A stretch of 64,000 bases of DNA from Robiginitomaculum sp. GTDB lineage: Bacteria; Pseudomonadota; Alphaproteobacteria; Caulobacterales; Maricaulaceae. The notes under the pieces were generated by a model that was not told where the DNA came from, ran no database searches, and saw only the letters and a program-made list of their open reading frames with translations. This document shows positions 29,017 through 37,304 of this stretch, piece by piece. Each line of letters starts with the position of its first letter. Within the stretch, counting starts at the first letter, position 1. Position numbers and translations under genes: made by a program. The DNA lies in assembly GCA_021776525.1 (NCBI GenBank), contig JAJFFT010000007.1:1-64000 (forward strand). Reading direction: 5' to 3'.

Positions 29017-30288
29017 ATGGATAGAATACTGATCAATGGTGGCCCCAGGCTCAACGGCCGGGTGCGTATAAACGGTGCCAAAAATTCGGCGCTGAAACTG
29101 ATGGCTGCGGCGTTGCTAAGCGATGAGCCTCTGATTTTGACCAATATGCCGGATCTGGCGGATACCCGCTTTATGGCGACATTGCTGGAACATTTGGGGG
29201 TCAATATTACGCGGCCAAGCGAAACCCGTATGGACTTGCACGCCAATGGGTTGGCCGAGCCTTTTGCGCCCTATGATCTGGTGCGTAAAATGCGCGCCAC
29301 CTTTAATGTGTTGGGGCCTTTATTGGCTCGGCGCGGCACCGCCCGCGTATCCTTGCCCGGCGGTTGTGCCATTGGCGCCCGCCCGGTTGATCTACACCTG
29401 AAGGCCCTGGAGGCCATGGGCGCGCAGATCGAACTGGATGAAGGTTATGCAGTGGCACAGGCCCCCAAAGGCTTGCAGGGTGCCCAGATCAGCTTTCCAT
29501 TCGTTTCCGTCGGGGCCACAGAGCATGCCATGCTGGCTGCGGTTCTGGCCGACGGGGAAACGGTACTGAATAATGCGGCGCGCGAGCCGGAAATTACTGA
29601 TCTGGCCGATTGCCTGAACGCCATGGGCGCGCGGATCACAGGCGCCGGCAGCGCCAGTATTATTATCACCGGGGTCAGCAGCCTTTCGGGCACCACACAC
29701 AGGGTTGTGCCAGACCGTATCGAGGCAGGCACCTATGCGTTGGCCGTGGCGGCGACGGGCGGTGATGTTATCGTTGAAAACTGTGTGCCGGATCATCTGG
29801 ACGTTTTGTGGGACCGTATGCGGGCCATTGGCGTACAGGTTGAGGGACAGGATGATCAGTCTGTCCGGATCACACAGAACAATGAACGTTGCGGCGCAGC
29901 CGACATTGAAACCCAGGCTTATCCCGGTTTTCCTACTGATTTGCAGGCCCAGTTTATGGCCGTGGTCTGCCGCGCCGACGGGGCGTCAATTATTCGGGAA
30001 ACCATCTTTGAAAACCGCTTTATGCATGCGCCAGAGCTTTCGCGACTGGGGGCTGATATCACTGTGCATGGCCGCGAGGCCGTCGTGCGCGGTGTGGCGC
30101 AATTGCACGGTGCGCCGGTGATGGCCACCGATTTGCGCGCTAGTGTCAGTCTGGTGATTGCCGGTCTGATGGCCAAAGGGCAAACCGAAGTGAACCGGGT
30201 CTATCACCTTGATCGGGGTTTTGAGGGGTTAGAGCGCAAGCTCAGCGCCCTTGGGGCTGATATAAAAAGGGTTTCCGAGGCCGGTTAA
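29017..30288 (+). CDS. murA: UDP-N-acetylglucosamine 1-carboxyvinyltransferase MurA
   Basis: A 423-residue enzyme catalysing the first committed step of peptidoglycan synthesis (enolpyruvyl transfer from PEP to UDP-GlcNAc). Motifs: [17 protein letters not shown] (catalytic Lys/Asn), the fosfomycin-target loop [20 protein letters not shown] with the active-site Cys, [14 protein letters not shown] and [12 protein letters not shown]. The start at 29017 gives [14 protein letters not shown], the normal N-terminus; an in-frame upstream start would add ten odd residues. It follows the small basic-protein gene. Confidence 0.97.
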   Translation: MDRILINGGPRLNGRVRINGAKNSALKLMAAALLSDEPLILTNMPDLADTRFMATLLEHLGVNITRPSETRMDLHANGLAEPFAPYDLVRKMRATFNVLGPLLARRGTARVSLPGGCAIGARPVDLHLKALEAMGAQIELDEGYAVAQAPKGLQGAQISFPFVSVGATEHAMLAAVLADGETVLNNAAREPEITDLADCLNAMGARITGAGSASIIITGVSSLSGTTHRVVPDRIEAGTYALAVAATGGDVIVENCVPDHLDVLWDRMRAIGVQVEGQDDQSVRITQNNERCGAADIETQAYPGFPTDLQAQFMAVVCRADGASIIRETIFENRFMHAPELSRLGADITVHGREAVVRGVAQLHGAPVMATDLRASVSLVIAGLMAKGQTEVNRVYHLDRGFEGLERKLSALGADIKRVSEAG

Positions 30289-30333
30289 ACGGCACACGAA
30301 AACCCTCTTTAAAAAGACGTCATGAGACGAGGA

Positions 30334-30732
30334 TTAGTCGTCGTGGTGTCCGTCGTCCAAGCCGTCCATATAGGCGATGACCGCCTGACGGTCGGCTTCT
30401 TTTTTGAGGCCGGCAAAGGACATTTTGGTTTTGGCGACAACATCGCGTGGCTTGGTGAGGTACGCATCCAATGTGGCGGCATCCCAGGTGACGCCCGTGG
30501 CACCATATTCAATCATGGACGCGCTATATTTATAACCGTCCAAAGTGCCCGGTGTGCGGCCAACGACGCCATAAAGGCTGGGGCCAACTTTCTTTTTACC
30601 GGCTTCGGTTGAATGGCAAGCCTTGCATTTTTTAAAGACAGCCTCGCCAGCTTCGTTATCGGCCACAGCGGCACCCGCAGTAAAGCTGAGCGCCAACGCA
30701 CTGCCGATAAGCATCATTGTAGATTTATGCAT
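30334..30732 (-). CDS. Class I cytochrome c (c2-like)
   Basis: A 132-residue periplasmic monohaem cytochrome: signal peptide (to about AAVA, residue 24), haem-binding CKACH (about residue 36), GPSLYGVVGR, and the axial Met in KTKMSFAG (about 104). A His/Asp tail (DDGHHDD) ends the protein. It resembles mitochondrial-type cytochrome c/c2, which carries electrons between bc1 and oxidases. It is convergent with murA and downstream of, but separated by a terminator from, the repeat cytochrome gene. Confidence 0.92.
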   Translation of the reverse strand: MHKSTMMLIGSALALSFTAGAAVADNEAGEAVFKKCKACHSTEAGKKKVGPSLYGVVGRTPGTLDGYKYSASMIEYGATGVTWDAATLDAYLTKPRDVVAKTKMSFAGLKKEADRQAVIAYMDGLDDGHHDD

Positions 30733-30873
30733 TGTATTTTCCTTATTGTGAAAGTCTGCCTAACACACGCACCTGCAGACTATGCCTCAGTGTACCCAAG
30801 TCAGGTTGAACCAAAGATGAACAATAAAGCAAATCGCAAATGTTCACATCTGCGTCATGATGACGCTGATACC

Positions 30874-30897
30874 AAAACGCCCGCCAAAGGGCGGGCG
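30874..30897 (-). terminator. Rho-independent terminator of the repeat cytochrome gene
   Basis: On the minus strand, CGCCCGCC-CTTT-GGCGGGCG gives a perfect 8-bp GC stem followed by TTTT, about 35 bases past the stop codon of the repeat-containing cytochrome. It indicates that this gene ends here and does not read into the c2-like cytochrome. Confidence 0.85.
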
Positions 30898-30930
30898 CAA
30901 AGGCTGATATGATCATATGGTCCGTGCAAA

Positions 30931-31731
30931 TTACTTTGCAGCATACTCTTTTTGCAGCACTTCGACATACGTGGTCAAAGCGGCCAATTCTTCAGAGTCC
31001 CAGGCCAGTGGTTTGGCTTCCATGGGTTGCTGCATGCAAATCTGGACCATGGATTCTGCGGTGACTTTCTTTTGGCGATACAGGTCTTTGCCCATAGCAA
31101 CGTAATGGCTGTATGGGTTTTTGAAGGTATCGTTATAGCCCTCTAGATCTGCATGGCAGCTATTGCAGCTCAGGCCATTGGTCGACAATGAGGCATCGTC
31201 ATAAAGCTCTTTGCCACGTGCGGCCAGATGCGTGCGATCACCCTTATATTTTTTGGACAACCAAGAGCGTTTAACGTCTTTGGGATTGCCCTCGGCCTCA
31301 CCTTCAGCTTCACCTTCACCTTCAGCTTCGCCCTTGGCGTGCTCGGCTTCACCTTCAGCTTCACCTTCAGCTTCGCCCTTGGCGTGCTCGGCTTCGCCTT
31401 CAGCTTCGCCCTTGGCATGTTCGGCTTCGCCCTTGGCATGATGTTCAGCTTCGCCTTTGGCGTGATGTTCGGCTTCGCCTTTGGCATGTTCAGCTTCGCC
31501 CTTGGCGTGATGTTCGGCTTCGCCCTTGGCATGTTCAGCTTCGCCTTTGGCGTGATGTTCAGCTTCGCCCTTGGCGTGTTCGGCTTCGCCAGCGGCTTGT
31601 TCATAAGCCGAAGTGGTTGCATTTGCAGCTTGGCTAAGGCCAACACTGGCGACCATGAGCGGCGTCGAGTACAGAAGACCTCGCGCTAGATTTTTGAGCA
31701 AAGTCTGTCTTTGATCGTGACGGTCCTGCAT
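30931..31731 (-). CDS. Exported c-type cytochrome with AKGEAEH(H) repeat region
   Basis: A 266-residue precursor. There is a signal sequence with a basic start (about residues 1-38), then about 100 residues of Glu/Ala/His/Lys/Gly repeats: ten AKGEAE units, most ending in H or HH, the later ones with GEAE insertions. A C-terminal domain (about 146-266) has a haem site CNSCH and the segment ICMQQPMEAKPLAWDSEEL followed by AALTTYV. That last pattern recalls SoxA/TsdA-type cytochromes. The start at 31731 has AGGGGAAG upstream. It is divergent from a TTL-like ligase gene, making the Glu-rich repeat a candidate substrate. The repeat could also bind metals through His. Confidence 0.85.
   Translation of the reverse strand: MQDRHDQRQTLLKNLARGLLYSTPLMVASVGLSQAANATTSAYEQAAGEAEHAKGEAEHHAKGEAEHAKGEAEHHAKGEAEHAKGEAEHHAKGEAEHHAKGEAEHAKGEAEGEAEHAKGEAEGEAEGEAEHAKGEAEGEGEAEGEAEGNPKDVKRSWLSKKYKGDRTHLAARGKELYDDASLSTNGLSCNSCHADLEGYNDTFKNPYSHYVAMGKDLYRQKKVTAESMVQICMQQPMEAKPLAWDSEELAALTTYVEVLQKEYAAK
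31291..31590. repeat. In-frame coding repeat (GAAGCCGAACACGCCAAGGGC-like units)
   Basis: About 300 bases of imperfect 15-24 base units, all keeping the frame of the cytochrome gene and encoding AKGEAEH, AKGEAEHH and GEAE variants. Third positions differ between copies (for example GCC/GCT, AAG/AAA, GGC/GGT), so the array is not a recent perfect duplication. Confidence 0.9.
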
Positions 31732-31762
31732 GGTCTTCCCCTTGGTATATGATAAGGTCCAA

Positions 31763-31777
31763 GGCGTAAAATACGCC
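31763..31777. promoter_or_regulatory. Palindrome GGCGTA-AAA-TACGCC upstream of the repeat cytochrome
   Basis: A perfect 6-bp inverted repeat with a 3-base spacer, 32 bases before the cytochrome ATG in the 229-base divergent region. The position fits an operator or a 5' UTR hairpin. Confidence 0.4.
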
Positions 31778-31907
31778 AAGTCTTCAAATGCTATGGCGCA
31801 CCAGCTGATTGATCAACGCACAACCTATCTCTTTTGGTAACGTTTTCGAGAGGTGCAGGTATTTTTCCATAAAATGCCGGTTTCTGGTTTTTGGTGCGCT
31901 TGACATT

Positions 31908-31929
31908 ATGGGGCGATGCCATGCCCCAT
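31908..31929. promoter_or_regulatory. Inverted repeat ATGGGGC-N8-GCCCCAT upstream of the TTL-like gene
   Basis: A perfect 7-bp inverted repeat starting two bases after a TTGACA (31900-31905) and ending 31 bases before the ligase ATG. The placement between a possible -35 and the start suggests an operator, but no good -10 is visible at the right distance. Confidence 0.4.
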
Positions 31930-31960
31930 CCGGTCACGGGAATATGGACAAGGGTGAATG

Positions 31961-34360
31961 ATGACCAGCACGGAAAAACAACGGCGTTCATACTGGCTGG
32001 CCGGTAATCGCGAGCCGGGGCAGGACGTGTTTTTTGTCGAGGCGCTGGACCCCGCCCTCTGGACGCCAGGCAATGCCGATAACTGGGACACATGCTGGTA
32101 TACCGGCATGCCCAATGCCGATGTTTTTGAATACCTGGATGAAACCAGAACCATCAACCATATCCCGGGTAATAACGGGCTGACGATCAAGGATTTTCTC
32201 TACGAGACTTTGCGAGCCGCCCGCGAGCGCCAGGGCAGTGCGCAAAACGTTGCCCGGATGGGGTGTTTCCCGCGGGTTTATGCCATGCCCGATGATTATC
32301 ACGAACTACAAGCCTGCGCCGCACAAAACCCAGATAAAAAGTGGATCTTAAAGCCCAAGAACTCATCGCGTGGGCGCGGCATCGAAGTGGTGCAGGACAT
32401 TGCCACCATCCCGCTCGAAAAAAAGTGGATGGTTCAGGAATATATTGACAATCCGCATGTGATGAACGATCGCAAATATGTGCTCAGGCTTTATGTGCTG
32501 GTGACGTCGGTCGAGCCTTTGCGGTTTTATCTGCACAAAGAAGGCTTCGCCAAGCTGGCCTCGGAACCTTACAATATCGAAGATCCGGATAACCCCTTTG
32601 CGCATCTGACCAATCCGGACATCAATGCCACCAATACCGATGCCGATGCGCCAGTGGTGTTTGTTGGCCTGTCGGACTATCGCGCCTGGTTGCGGGACGA
32701 AGGCCATGATGACGAGGTCTTGTTCGCCAAAATCCATGACTTGGTCACGCTGAGCGTGATGGCGGTACGTGAACGCATGCGCAAACGGCTTTTGGCACAA
32801 AAGGCCCCGGCCAATGGTTGTTACGAATTGCTGGGGGTGGATTGTCTGGTCGATGAGGACCTGAAACCCTGGATACTGGAATGTAACCTCAGCCCGTCGC
32901 TGGCGGTTTGTGCCGCCCCCGAAGATGGTGGGGAGGTCGAAACCGAGATCAAACGCACCATGGTCGCGGATATGGTCTCGCTTTTGGGCCTCAATGAGCC
33001 AGTGCAGGACCGTTCAAGCTTGAGCAAGGAAGAGCGCATCATTGACGATGCCAAAGGCGAGATGGCCCGCGCCGGCGGGTTTCAATTATTGTTTCCGGCA
33101 CCCGAAACGGCCGAGGACTACTTAAGCTTTTTTCCGGTGCCGCGCTATGCCGATCTGGTCAGTGCCCGCGCCATAACAGGTCATGAGCTGAAGCCGATAT
33201 GCCTTGTGCCCAACCAGACCACAGAAATTGTTTCGAATGACGAACTGGCGCTATATTCCGCGGTCAATGGCACGCTTTTTACGCCCAATCCTGTGTCTGG
33301 ATGGATCTGGCTGAAAGTGGTCGATGGGGCAGATCCCGAAGACATTGCCAGCGAGCTGATGGCCTCGCACGAGGCGGCCCACGGTGCGCCAAATGCCGAC
33401 GAACAATGGATGATCCGCGAGAACGTTTGGGATGCATTGTCTAACTGGGCTCATATTGGCCTGTTGCGCCGCGCCGCAAAGGGCCAGCCCCTTGGACCAC
33501 CCAAGACCAATGACTTACAGGTCAATACAGCGCCCGATGGGCTTTTGATTGGTAATCGCGCCGTGTCGGTTGATTATGGCTGCCCCGCTGTGGCGGATCG
33601 TCTTGCCGCCTTGTTTGCGCCTTTAAAAACTGGCAACAGCCCTGATCTTTCCATTGCAGTGCAACAGGCCCCGGCGGGTTATGCCATGGCCGTTGGGCCG
33701 CGTCTGGTGGCCACGGGCTTGGGGCTGGACCAGACAGCGCCGATGGTGGCGCGGGCGCTTTTCGAGCAGGCCCCGGCATCGCCGCACGATTTGGCCATAG
33801 CCGGTGCGCTGGTCCCCATCAGCCCAGATGAGGCTGTGCTGATTGCCGCCGGGCGGGAGCACCAATGGGACGATGCCTTGGCGGTGACGCTTGGCGCACG
33901 GCTCAACACGGGCTGGGCCGGCGGGGCCATACTGAACATGGAACAGGATCAACAAGTGCGGCCCATTGGCTTGCCGGTGCGTCTGGATGAGGGGGATTGC
34001 GATGCCATTGCCGCGGTGCTTGGCACGGCGCTGTCTACGCATCGCCAAACCTGGCCAACGGGCGGGCAAGGGCGATATTTACCTGCTGCATCCCATCAGG
34101 CCGGGCAAAGTTTTTCTCTGCGCGCTGTGGTTATACCCGAACGTCGCAAAGACAGCGATGCTGGCTTGAAAGCGGTTAGTGTGCACCGGGGGCTTGAGGC
34201 GCTTCTTGTTTCGGCTGTTGGTGCGCAGGGGCGCCGTCCGGACGGGGCGCAAGTGCGCTCGTTGAGTGAATGGCTGGCACCGTGCGGGCTGTATACGCTC
34301 GGATTTGCCGCACCCCAACAAGGTGTCGACATGCTCGTCAAAACACTGGACATCGTATAG
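31961..34360 (+). CDS. TTL-like ATP-grasp ligase fused to PqqD-like and degenerate HPr-kinase-like domains
   Basis: A 799-residue fusion. Residues about 45-345 form a tubulin-tyrosine-ligase-like ATP-grasp domain: WILKPKNSSRGRGIEVV, MVQEYIDNP, KYVLRLYVLVTSVEPLRFYL, FAHLTNPDIN and GVDCLVDEDLKPWILECNLS, with the metal-binding Glu and Asn in the last. About 405-505 resembles a PqqD-type peptide-recognition domain (TLFTPNPVSGWIWLKVVDGA, then DPEDIASEL). About 515-795 resembles the HPr-kinase-like domains found with PqqD, but the P-loop position reads AAGREHQWDDALA and looks dead. No signal peptide, so cytoplasmic. TTL enzymes add amino acids (Tyr, Glu or Gly) to Glu-rich tails. Its divergent neighbour encodes a Glu-rich repeat protein. 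The TTL call is strong; the other two domains are moderate. Confidence 0.8.
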   Translation: MTSTEKQRRSYWLAGNREPGQDVFFVEALDPALWTPGNADNWDTCWYTGMPNADVFEYLDETRTINHIPGNNGLTIKDFLYETLRAARERQGSAQNVARMGCFPRVYAMPDDYHELQACAAQNPDKKWILKPKNSSRGRGIEVVQDIATIPLEKKWMVQEYIDNPHVMNDRKYVLRLYVLVTSVEPLRFYLHKEGFAKLASEPYNIEDPDNPFAHLTNPDINATNTDADAPVVFVGLSDYRAWLRDEGHDDEVLFAKIHDLVTLSVMAVRERMRKRLLAQKAPANGCYELLGVDCLVDEDLKPWILECNLSPSLAVCAAPEDGGEVETEIKRTMVADMVSLLGLNEPVQDRSSLSKEERIIDDAKGEMARAGGFQLLFPAPETAEDYLSFFPVPRYADLVSARAITGHELKPICLVPNQTTEIVSNDELALYSAVNGTLFTPNPVSGWIWLKVVDGADPEDIASELMASHEAAHGAPNADEQWMIRENVWDALSNWAHIGLLRRAAKGQPLGPPKTNDLQVNTAPDGLLIGNRAVSVDYGCPAVADRLAALFAPLKTGNSPDLSIAVQQAPAGYAMAVGPRLVATGLGLDQTAPMVARALFEQAPASPHDLAIAGALVPISPDEAVLIAAGREHQWDDALAVTLGARLNTGWAGGAILNMEQDQQVRPIGLPVRLDEGDCDAIAAVLGTALSTHRQTWPTGGQGRYLPAASHQAGQSFSLRAVVIPERRKDSDAGLKAVSVHRGLEALLVSAVGAQGRRPDGAQVRSLSEWLAPCGLYTLGFAAPQQGVDMLVKTLDIV

Positions 34361-34388
34361 GGTTGGCACAGCCAGAAGGAGCTGCGCC

Positions 34389-35120
34389 ATGGACGAGCAA
34401 GATTACAAAGCCTACCCGGTTTGGGATTGGCCGGTTCGAATATTTCACTGGGTCAACTTTGTCTGCGTCATCGGGTTAATCGCCATTGGTACGGTGATTT
34501 TTTATGCCAAGTCATTGGGGCTGGATACGGATGGCAAAATCCTGATTAAAACCGTCCATGTTCTGGTCGGCTATGTGTTTGTCGTAAATCTGGGCCTGCG
34601 TTTGCTGTGGGCGTTTATGGGTAATCGCTTTGCCCGCTGGGGCAGTTTTCTGCCGCTGGGAAGCAACTATGCCGAACGGCTTAAATCTTATATTGCTGCC
34701 GAAAAATCGGGCCAGCCGCAGTATTATCTTGGCCATAACCCCAAAGGGCGTTTGGCGGTTACCGTGCTTTTTCTGGTTCTGAGCACGATGGCCGTGACCG
34801 GTCTGGTGCTGGCCGGGACAGATATATATTTCCCGCCCTTTGGCGGTGCCATACGGGAATGGGTGGCGGCCAATGGGGTCAATCCGGCGGACATCGCCCC
34901 TTATGTTAAAGACAATGTCGACGCCGAAGCCTTCAAGGAAATGCGGGCCTTTCGCAAACCCTTTATCACCATACATTATTGGATATTTTTTGTCGTGCTC
35001 GGCGTGATTGCGGTGCACGTCGGCGCGGTGGTGTATATGGAAATCAAGACCGGCGGCGGCATTATTTCTGCCATGTTTAGTGGCAAAAAAGTCTTCCCGC
35101 GCGCGCCTGAGGATCAATGA
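34389..35120 (+). CDS. Cytochrome b561-family membrane protein
   Basis: A 243-residue b-type cytochrome with four membrane helices and candidate haem-ligand histidines in VRIFHWVNF, IKTVHVLVGY, ITIHYWIFF and IAVHVGAVV. The pattern is that of b561/Ni-Fe hydrogenase cytochrome b subunits, which move quinol electrons to a periplasmic cytochrome. It starts 28 bases after the TTL-like gene with a strong AAGGAG site, so both are on one transcript. The natural partner would be the nearby c-type cytochrome. Confidence 0.85.
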   Translation: MDEQDYKAYPVWDWPVRIFHWVNFVCVIGLIAIGTVIFYAKSLGLDTDGKILIKTVHVLVGYVFVVNLGLRLLWAFMGNRFARWGSFLPLGSNYAERLKSYIAAEKSGQPQYYLGHNPKGRLAVTVLFLVLSTMAVTGLVLAGTDIYFPPFGGAIREWVAANGVNPADIAPYVKDNVDAEAFKEMRAFRKPFITIHYWIFFVVLGVIAVHVGAVVYMEIKTGGGIISAMFSGKKVFPRAPEDQ

Positions 35121-35125
35121 TAGGT

Positions 35126-36739
35126 TCAGTGCCCACCGCCCAAAATGCCTGTGCGCACTGAATAATCCACGGCCACGCCATAATCCGGGTCATCATTGGA
35201 ATCGACCATCAACTGGCCAGCACGGTTCAGCAATGTGTGACAATCGCGAGATAAATGACGCAATTGCAGGGTCTTGCCACGCTTTTGGTATTTTGATGCC
35301 AAGGCTTCGATGGCTTGCAAAGCGGACTGGTCCACAACGCGGGATTTCATGAAATCGACGATCACCACGTCGGGGTCTTCATCGGGTGTGAAAAGTTCGG
35401 CAAAGCCGTCGGTTGAACCAAAGAACAACGGTCCTTCGATCTCATAAACCTTGGCACCGCTTTCTGAATGACTTTCGCGAACCACCGCATGAATGCGCCG
35501 CGCATTGCTCCACGCATAGGCCAGTGCCGAAACAATCACCCCAACCACGACGGCGGTGGCCAGATCATACTTCACGGTTACGGCGGTCACCAAAATGATC
35601 ACAAAGGCATCAAGGCGCGGAATGCGCCGCATAATGCGCAGGCTCTGCCAGGCAAAGGTTCCGATCACCACCATAAACATCACGCCAACCAGTGCGGCCA
35701 ATGGAATTTGCTCGATCAGGCCAGAGGCCAGCAGGATAAATGTCAAAAGGAACAGCGCCGCCGCCAAAGCGGAAAGACGCGTGCGCCCACCGGATTTCAC
35801 ATTGATCATCGATTGACCGATCATCGCACAACCGCCCATGCCGCCAAACATGCCGGTGACGGTATTGGCCAGACCTTGGGCCATACATTCACGCGATGCG
35901 CCGCCGCTGTGTTTGCCGGTCATTTCACCCACCAAATTCAATGTCAACAAGCTTTCGATCAGGCCAATGGCGGCCAGAATGATCGCATAGGGAAAGATAA
36001 TTTCCAGCGTTTCCAGATTAACCGGCACCATGGGAATATGAAAAGACGGCAGACCGCCCTTGATCGAGGCCAGATCGCCCACCCGCGGCACCTCCAGCCC
36101 AAAGCCGATCACAATGGCCGCGACAATGGCAATACCCGCCAATGGGGCCGGTATGGCGGTGGTGATTTTGGGGACCAGCCAGATAATACCCATGGTCAGG
36201 GCGACCAGACCTAAGGTCATGACCAATGGCAGGCCGGTCATCCAGACCTTGTGGTCTTCCGGTCCCACCTGAAACTGCGACAGCTGCGCCAAAAAGATGA
36301 CAATAGCCAGTCCGTTGACAAAGCCCAGCATGACCGGGTGCGGCACCAGGCGGATCAATTTTCCCAGCCGAAACGCACCGGCCAGTATTTGTAATATGCC
36401 CATCAACACCACGGTGGCGAACAGATATTCAACCCCATGCCCGGCGACCAGCGCCACCATGACCACGGCCAATGCCCCGGTTGCCCCGGAAATCATGCCC
36501 GGTTGCCCCCCAAGAAGGGCGGTGATCAGACCCACCATAAAGGCGGCGTACAGGCCGACCAACGGATGCACACCGGCAACAAAGGCAAAGGCCACAGCCT
36601 CTGGCACTAGCGCCAGTGCCACAGTCAACCCGGCCAGAACTTCAATCTTGATCCGCTTTGGTGTGAAGTCGTGCAGACTTCGGTCTTTCCATCCGGAAAC
36701 CGAAAGGCGATCGGCAAAGGCGGCGAGGGTAGCTCTCAT
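35126..36739 (-). CDS. SulP/SLC26-family anion transporter with STAS domain
   Basis: A 537-residue transporter with about 12-14 helices (residues about 25-400), SulP signatures ([54 protein letters not shown]), and a C-terminal STAS domain at about 415-530 ([20 protein letters not shown]). Family members carry sulfate, bicarbonate or dicarboxylates; the substrate is unclear. It is convergent with the b561 gene (5 bases apart) and has a 565-base upstream region full of repeats. Confidence 0.9.
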   Translation of the reverse strand: MRATLAAFADRLSVSGWKDRSLHDFTPKRIKIEVLAGLTVALALVPEAVAFAFVAGVHPLVGLYAAFMVGLITALLGGQPGMISGATGALAVVMVALVAGHGVEYLFATVVLMGILQILAGAFRLGKLIRLVPHPVMLGFVNGLAIVIFLAQLSQFQVGPEDHKVWMTGLPLVMTLGLVALTMGIIWLVPKITTAIPAPLAGIAIVAAIVIGFGLEVPRVGDLASIKGGLPSFHIPMVPVNLETLEIIFPYAIILAAIGLIESLLTLNLVGEMTGKHSGGASRECMAQGLANTVTGMFGGMGGCAMIGQSMINVKSGGRTRLSALAAALFLLTFILLASGLIEQIPLAALVGVMFMVVIGTFAWQSLRIMRRIPRLDAFVIILVTAVTVKYDLATAVVVGVIVSALAYAWSNARRIHAVVRESHSESGAKVYEIEGPLFFGSTDGFAELFTPDEDPDVVIVDFMKSRVVDQSALQAIEALASKYQKRGKTLQLRHLSRDCHTLLNRAGQLMVDSNDDPDYGVAVDYSVRTGILGGGH

Positions 36740-36841
36740 GGTCGTGACCTGGTTGATTGTGCGCCCGCGGGCAAAGGGTGTGCTTGTTCATCAGATCGCA
36801 CGGCAATGCAATTAAATAGAGCATGTTTGCAGGTGTCGCTC

Positions 36842-36953
36842 CATCCTTCGAGACGATTGCGAAAACGCAATCCCTCAGGATGAGGTTTACAGTAAATTAA
36901 ATCAGGCCTCATGCTGTGGTGCGTAGCGCAGCGAAGCCTCGAAGTATGGATGG
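36842..36953. repeat. Two dispersed palindromic elements (CATCCTTCGAG...AGGATG type)
   Basis: The first (36842-36882) has outer arms CATCCT/AGGATG and an inner perfect stem GATTGCG-AAAA-CGCAATC. The second (about 36903-36953) has the related words GCGTAGCGCAGCGAAGCCTCG and ATGGATGG. Elements of this kind are common intergenic repeats in alphaproteobacteria. The 80 bases before them, upstream of the SulP gene, hold nothing else I recognise. Confidence 0.6.
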
Positions 36954-37009
36954 AATATACGCCAATCCTCCCGGTGTGGGATAAGTTTGTGCAATCCACC
37001 ATTTGTGGC

Positions 37010-37092
37010 GCCCCGGAAAAACCCCGGTTTTATCCGGGGCCCAGTGTGAATATGCAATGCCCGATGTATCCTGGATCAAGCCCGGGATGACA
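37010..37092. repeat. GC-rich intergenic palindrome GCCCCGGA...TCCGGGGC with CCTGGATCAAGCCCGGGATGACA-type tail
   Basis: An 8-bp perfect inverted repeat (37010-37017 with 37033-37040), followed at about 37069 by the words CCTGGATCAAG and CCCGGGATGACA typical of another widespread alphaproteobacterial intergenic repeat. Probably mobile or structural non-coding elements; no gene is present. Confidence 0.55.
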
Positions 37093-37137
37093 CCAAATGT
37101 GGCTATCCCGAGGATAGTGGGCAGAAGGGGCAATTAG

Positions 37138-37230
37138 CCCCTCGCTTACCCCTCTCTTTGCACCTCATTTGCCCCTAAATTACCCCTTAACCGCCCCTCG
37201 CACGTCCCTCAATTGGGCCAATCAGCCCCT
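37138..37230. repeat. 11-bp-phased CCCCT (AGGGG) array, locus 1
   Basis: CCCCT (or one-off variants) begins at 37138, 37149, 37161, 37172, 37183, 37194, 37205 and 37226: steps of 11, 12, 11, 11, 11, 11 and 21. Read on the minus strand the unit is about AGGGGyAAwTn. The phase is kept through degenerate copies. Bases 37231-37304 up to the cyclase stop hold nothing else recognised. A second array of the same type is near 59.6 kb. Confidence 0.85.
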
Positions 37231-37304
37231 TATGAACCCTGCCAGAATCGGGGGTAATTTCGGTTTGCCCACAGGTCGGGCAAAGGGGTGTATTCTCTTG
37301 TTAT

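Noticed and set aside
31170-31689. Alternate-frame repeat proteins (KAKPN- or FSFALGV-rich) over the cytochrome repeat
   Set aside because: They arise from reading the same in-frame repeat in other frames; only the EAEHAKG frame links to a signal peptide and haem site.
31900-31929. Complete sigma-70 promoter at TTGACA upstream of the TTL-like gene
   Set aside because: No acceptable -10 hexamer lies 16-19 bases downstream; only the inverted repeat is reported.
35468-36214. 248-codon plus-strand frame inside the SulP gene
   Set aside because: Gly/His/Gln-rich translation produced by the antisense of membrane-helix codons.
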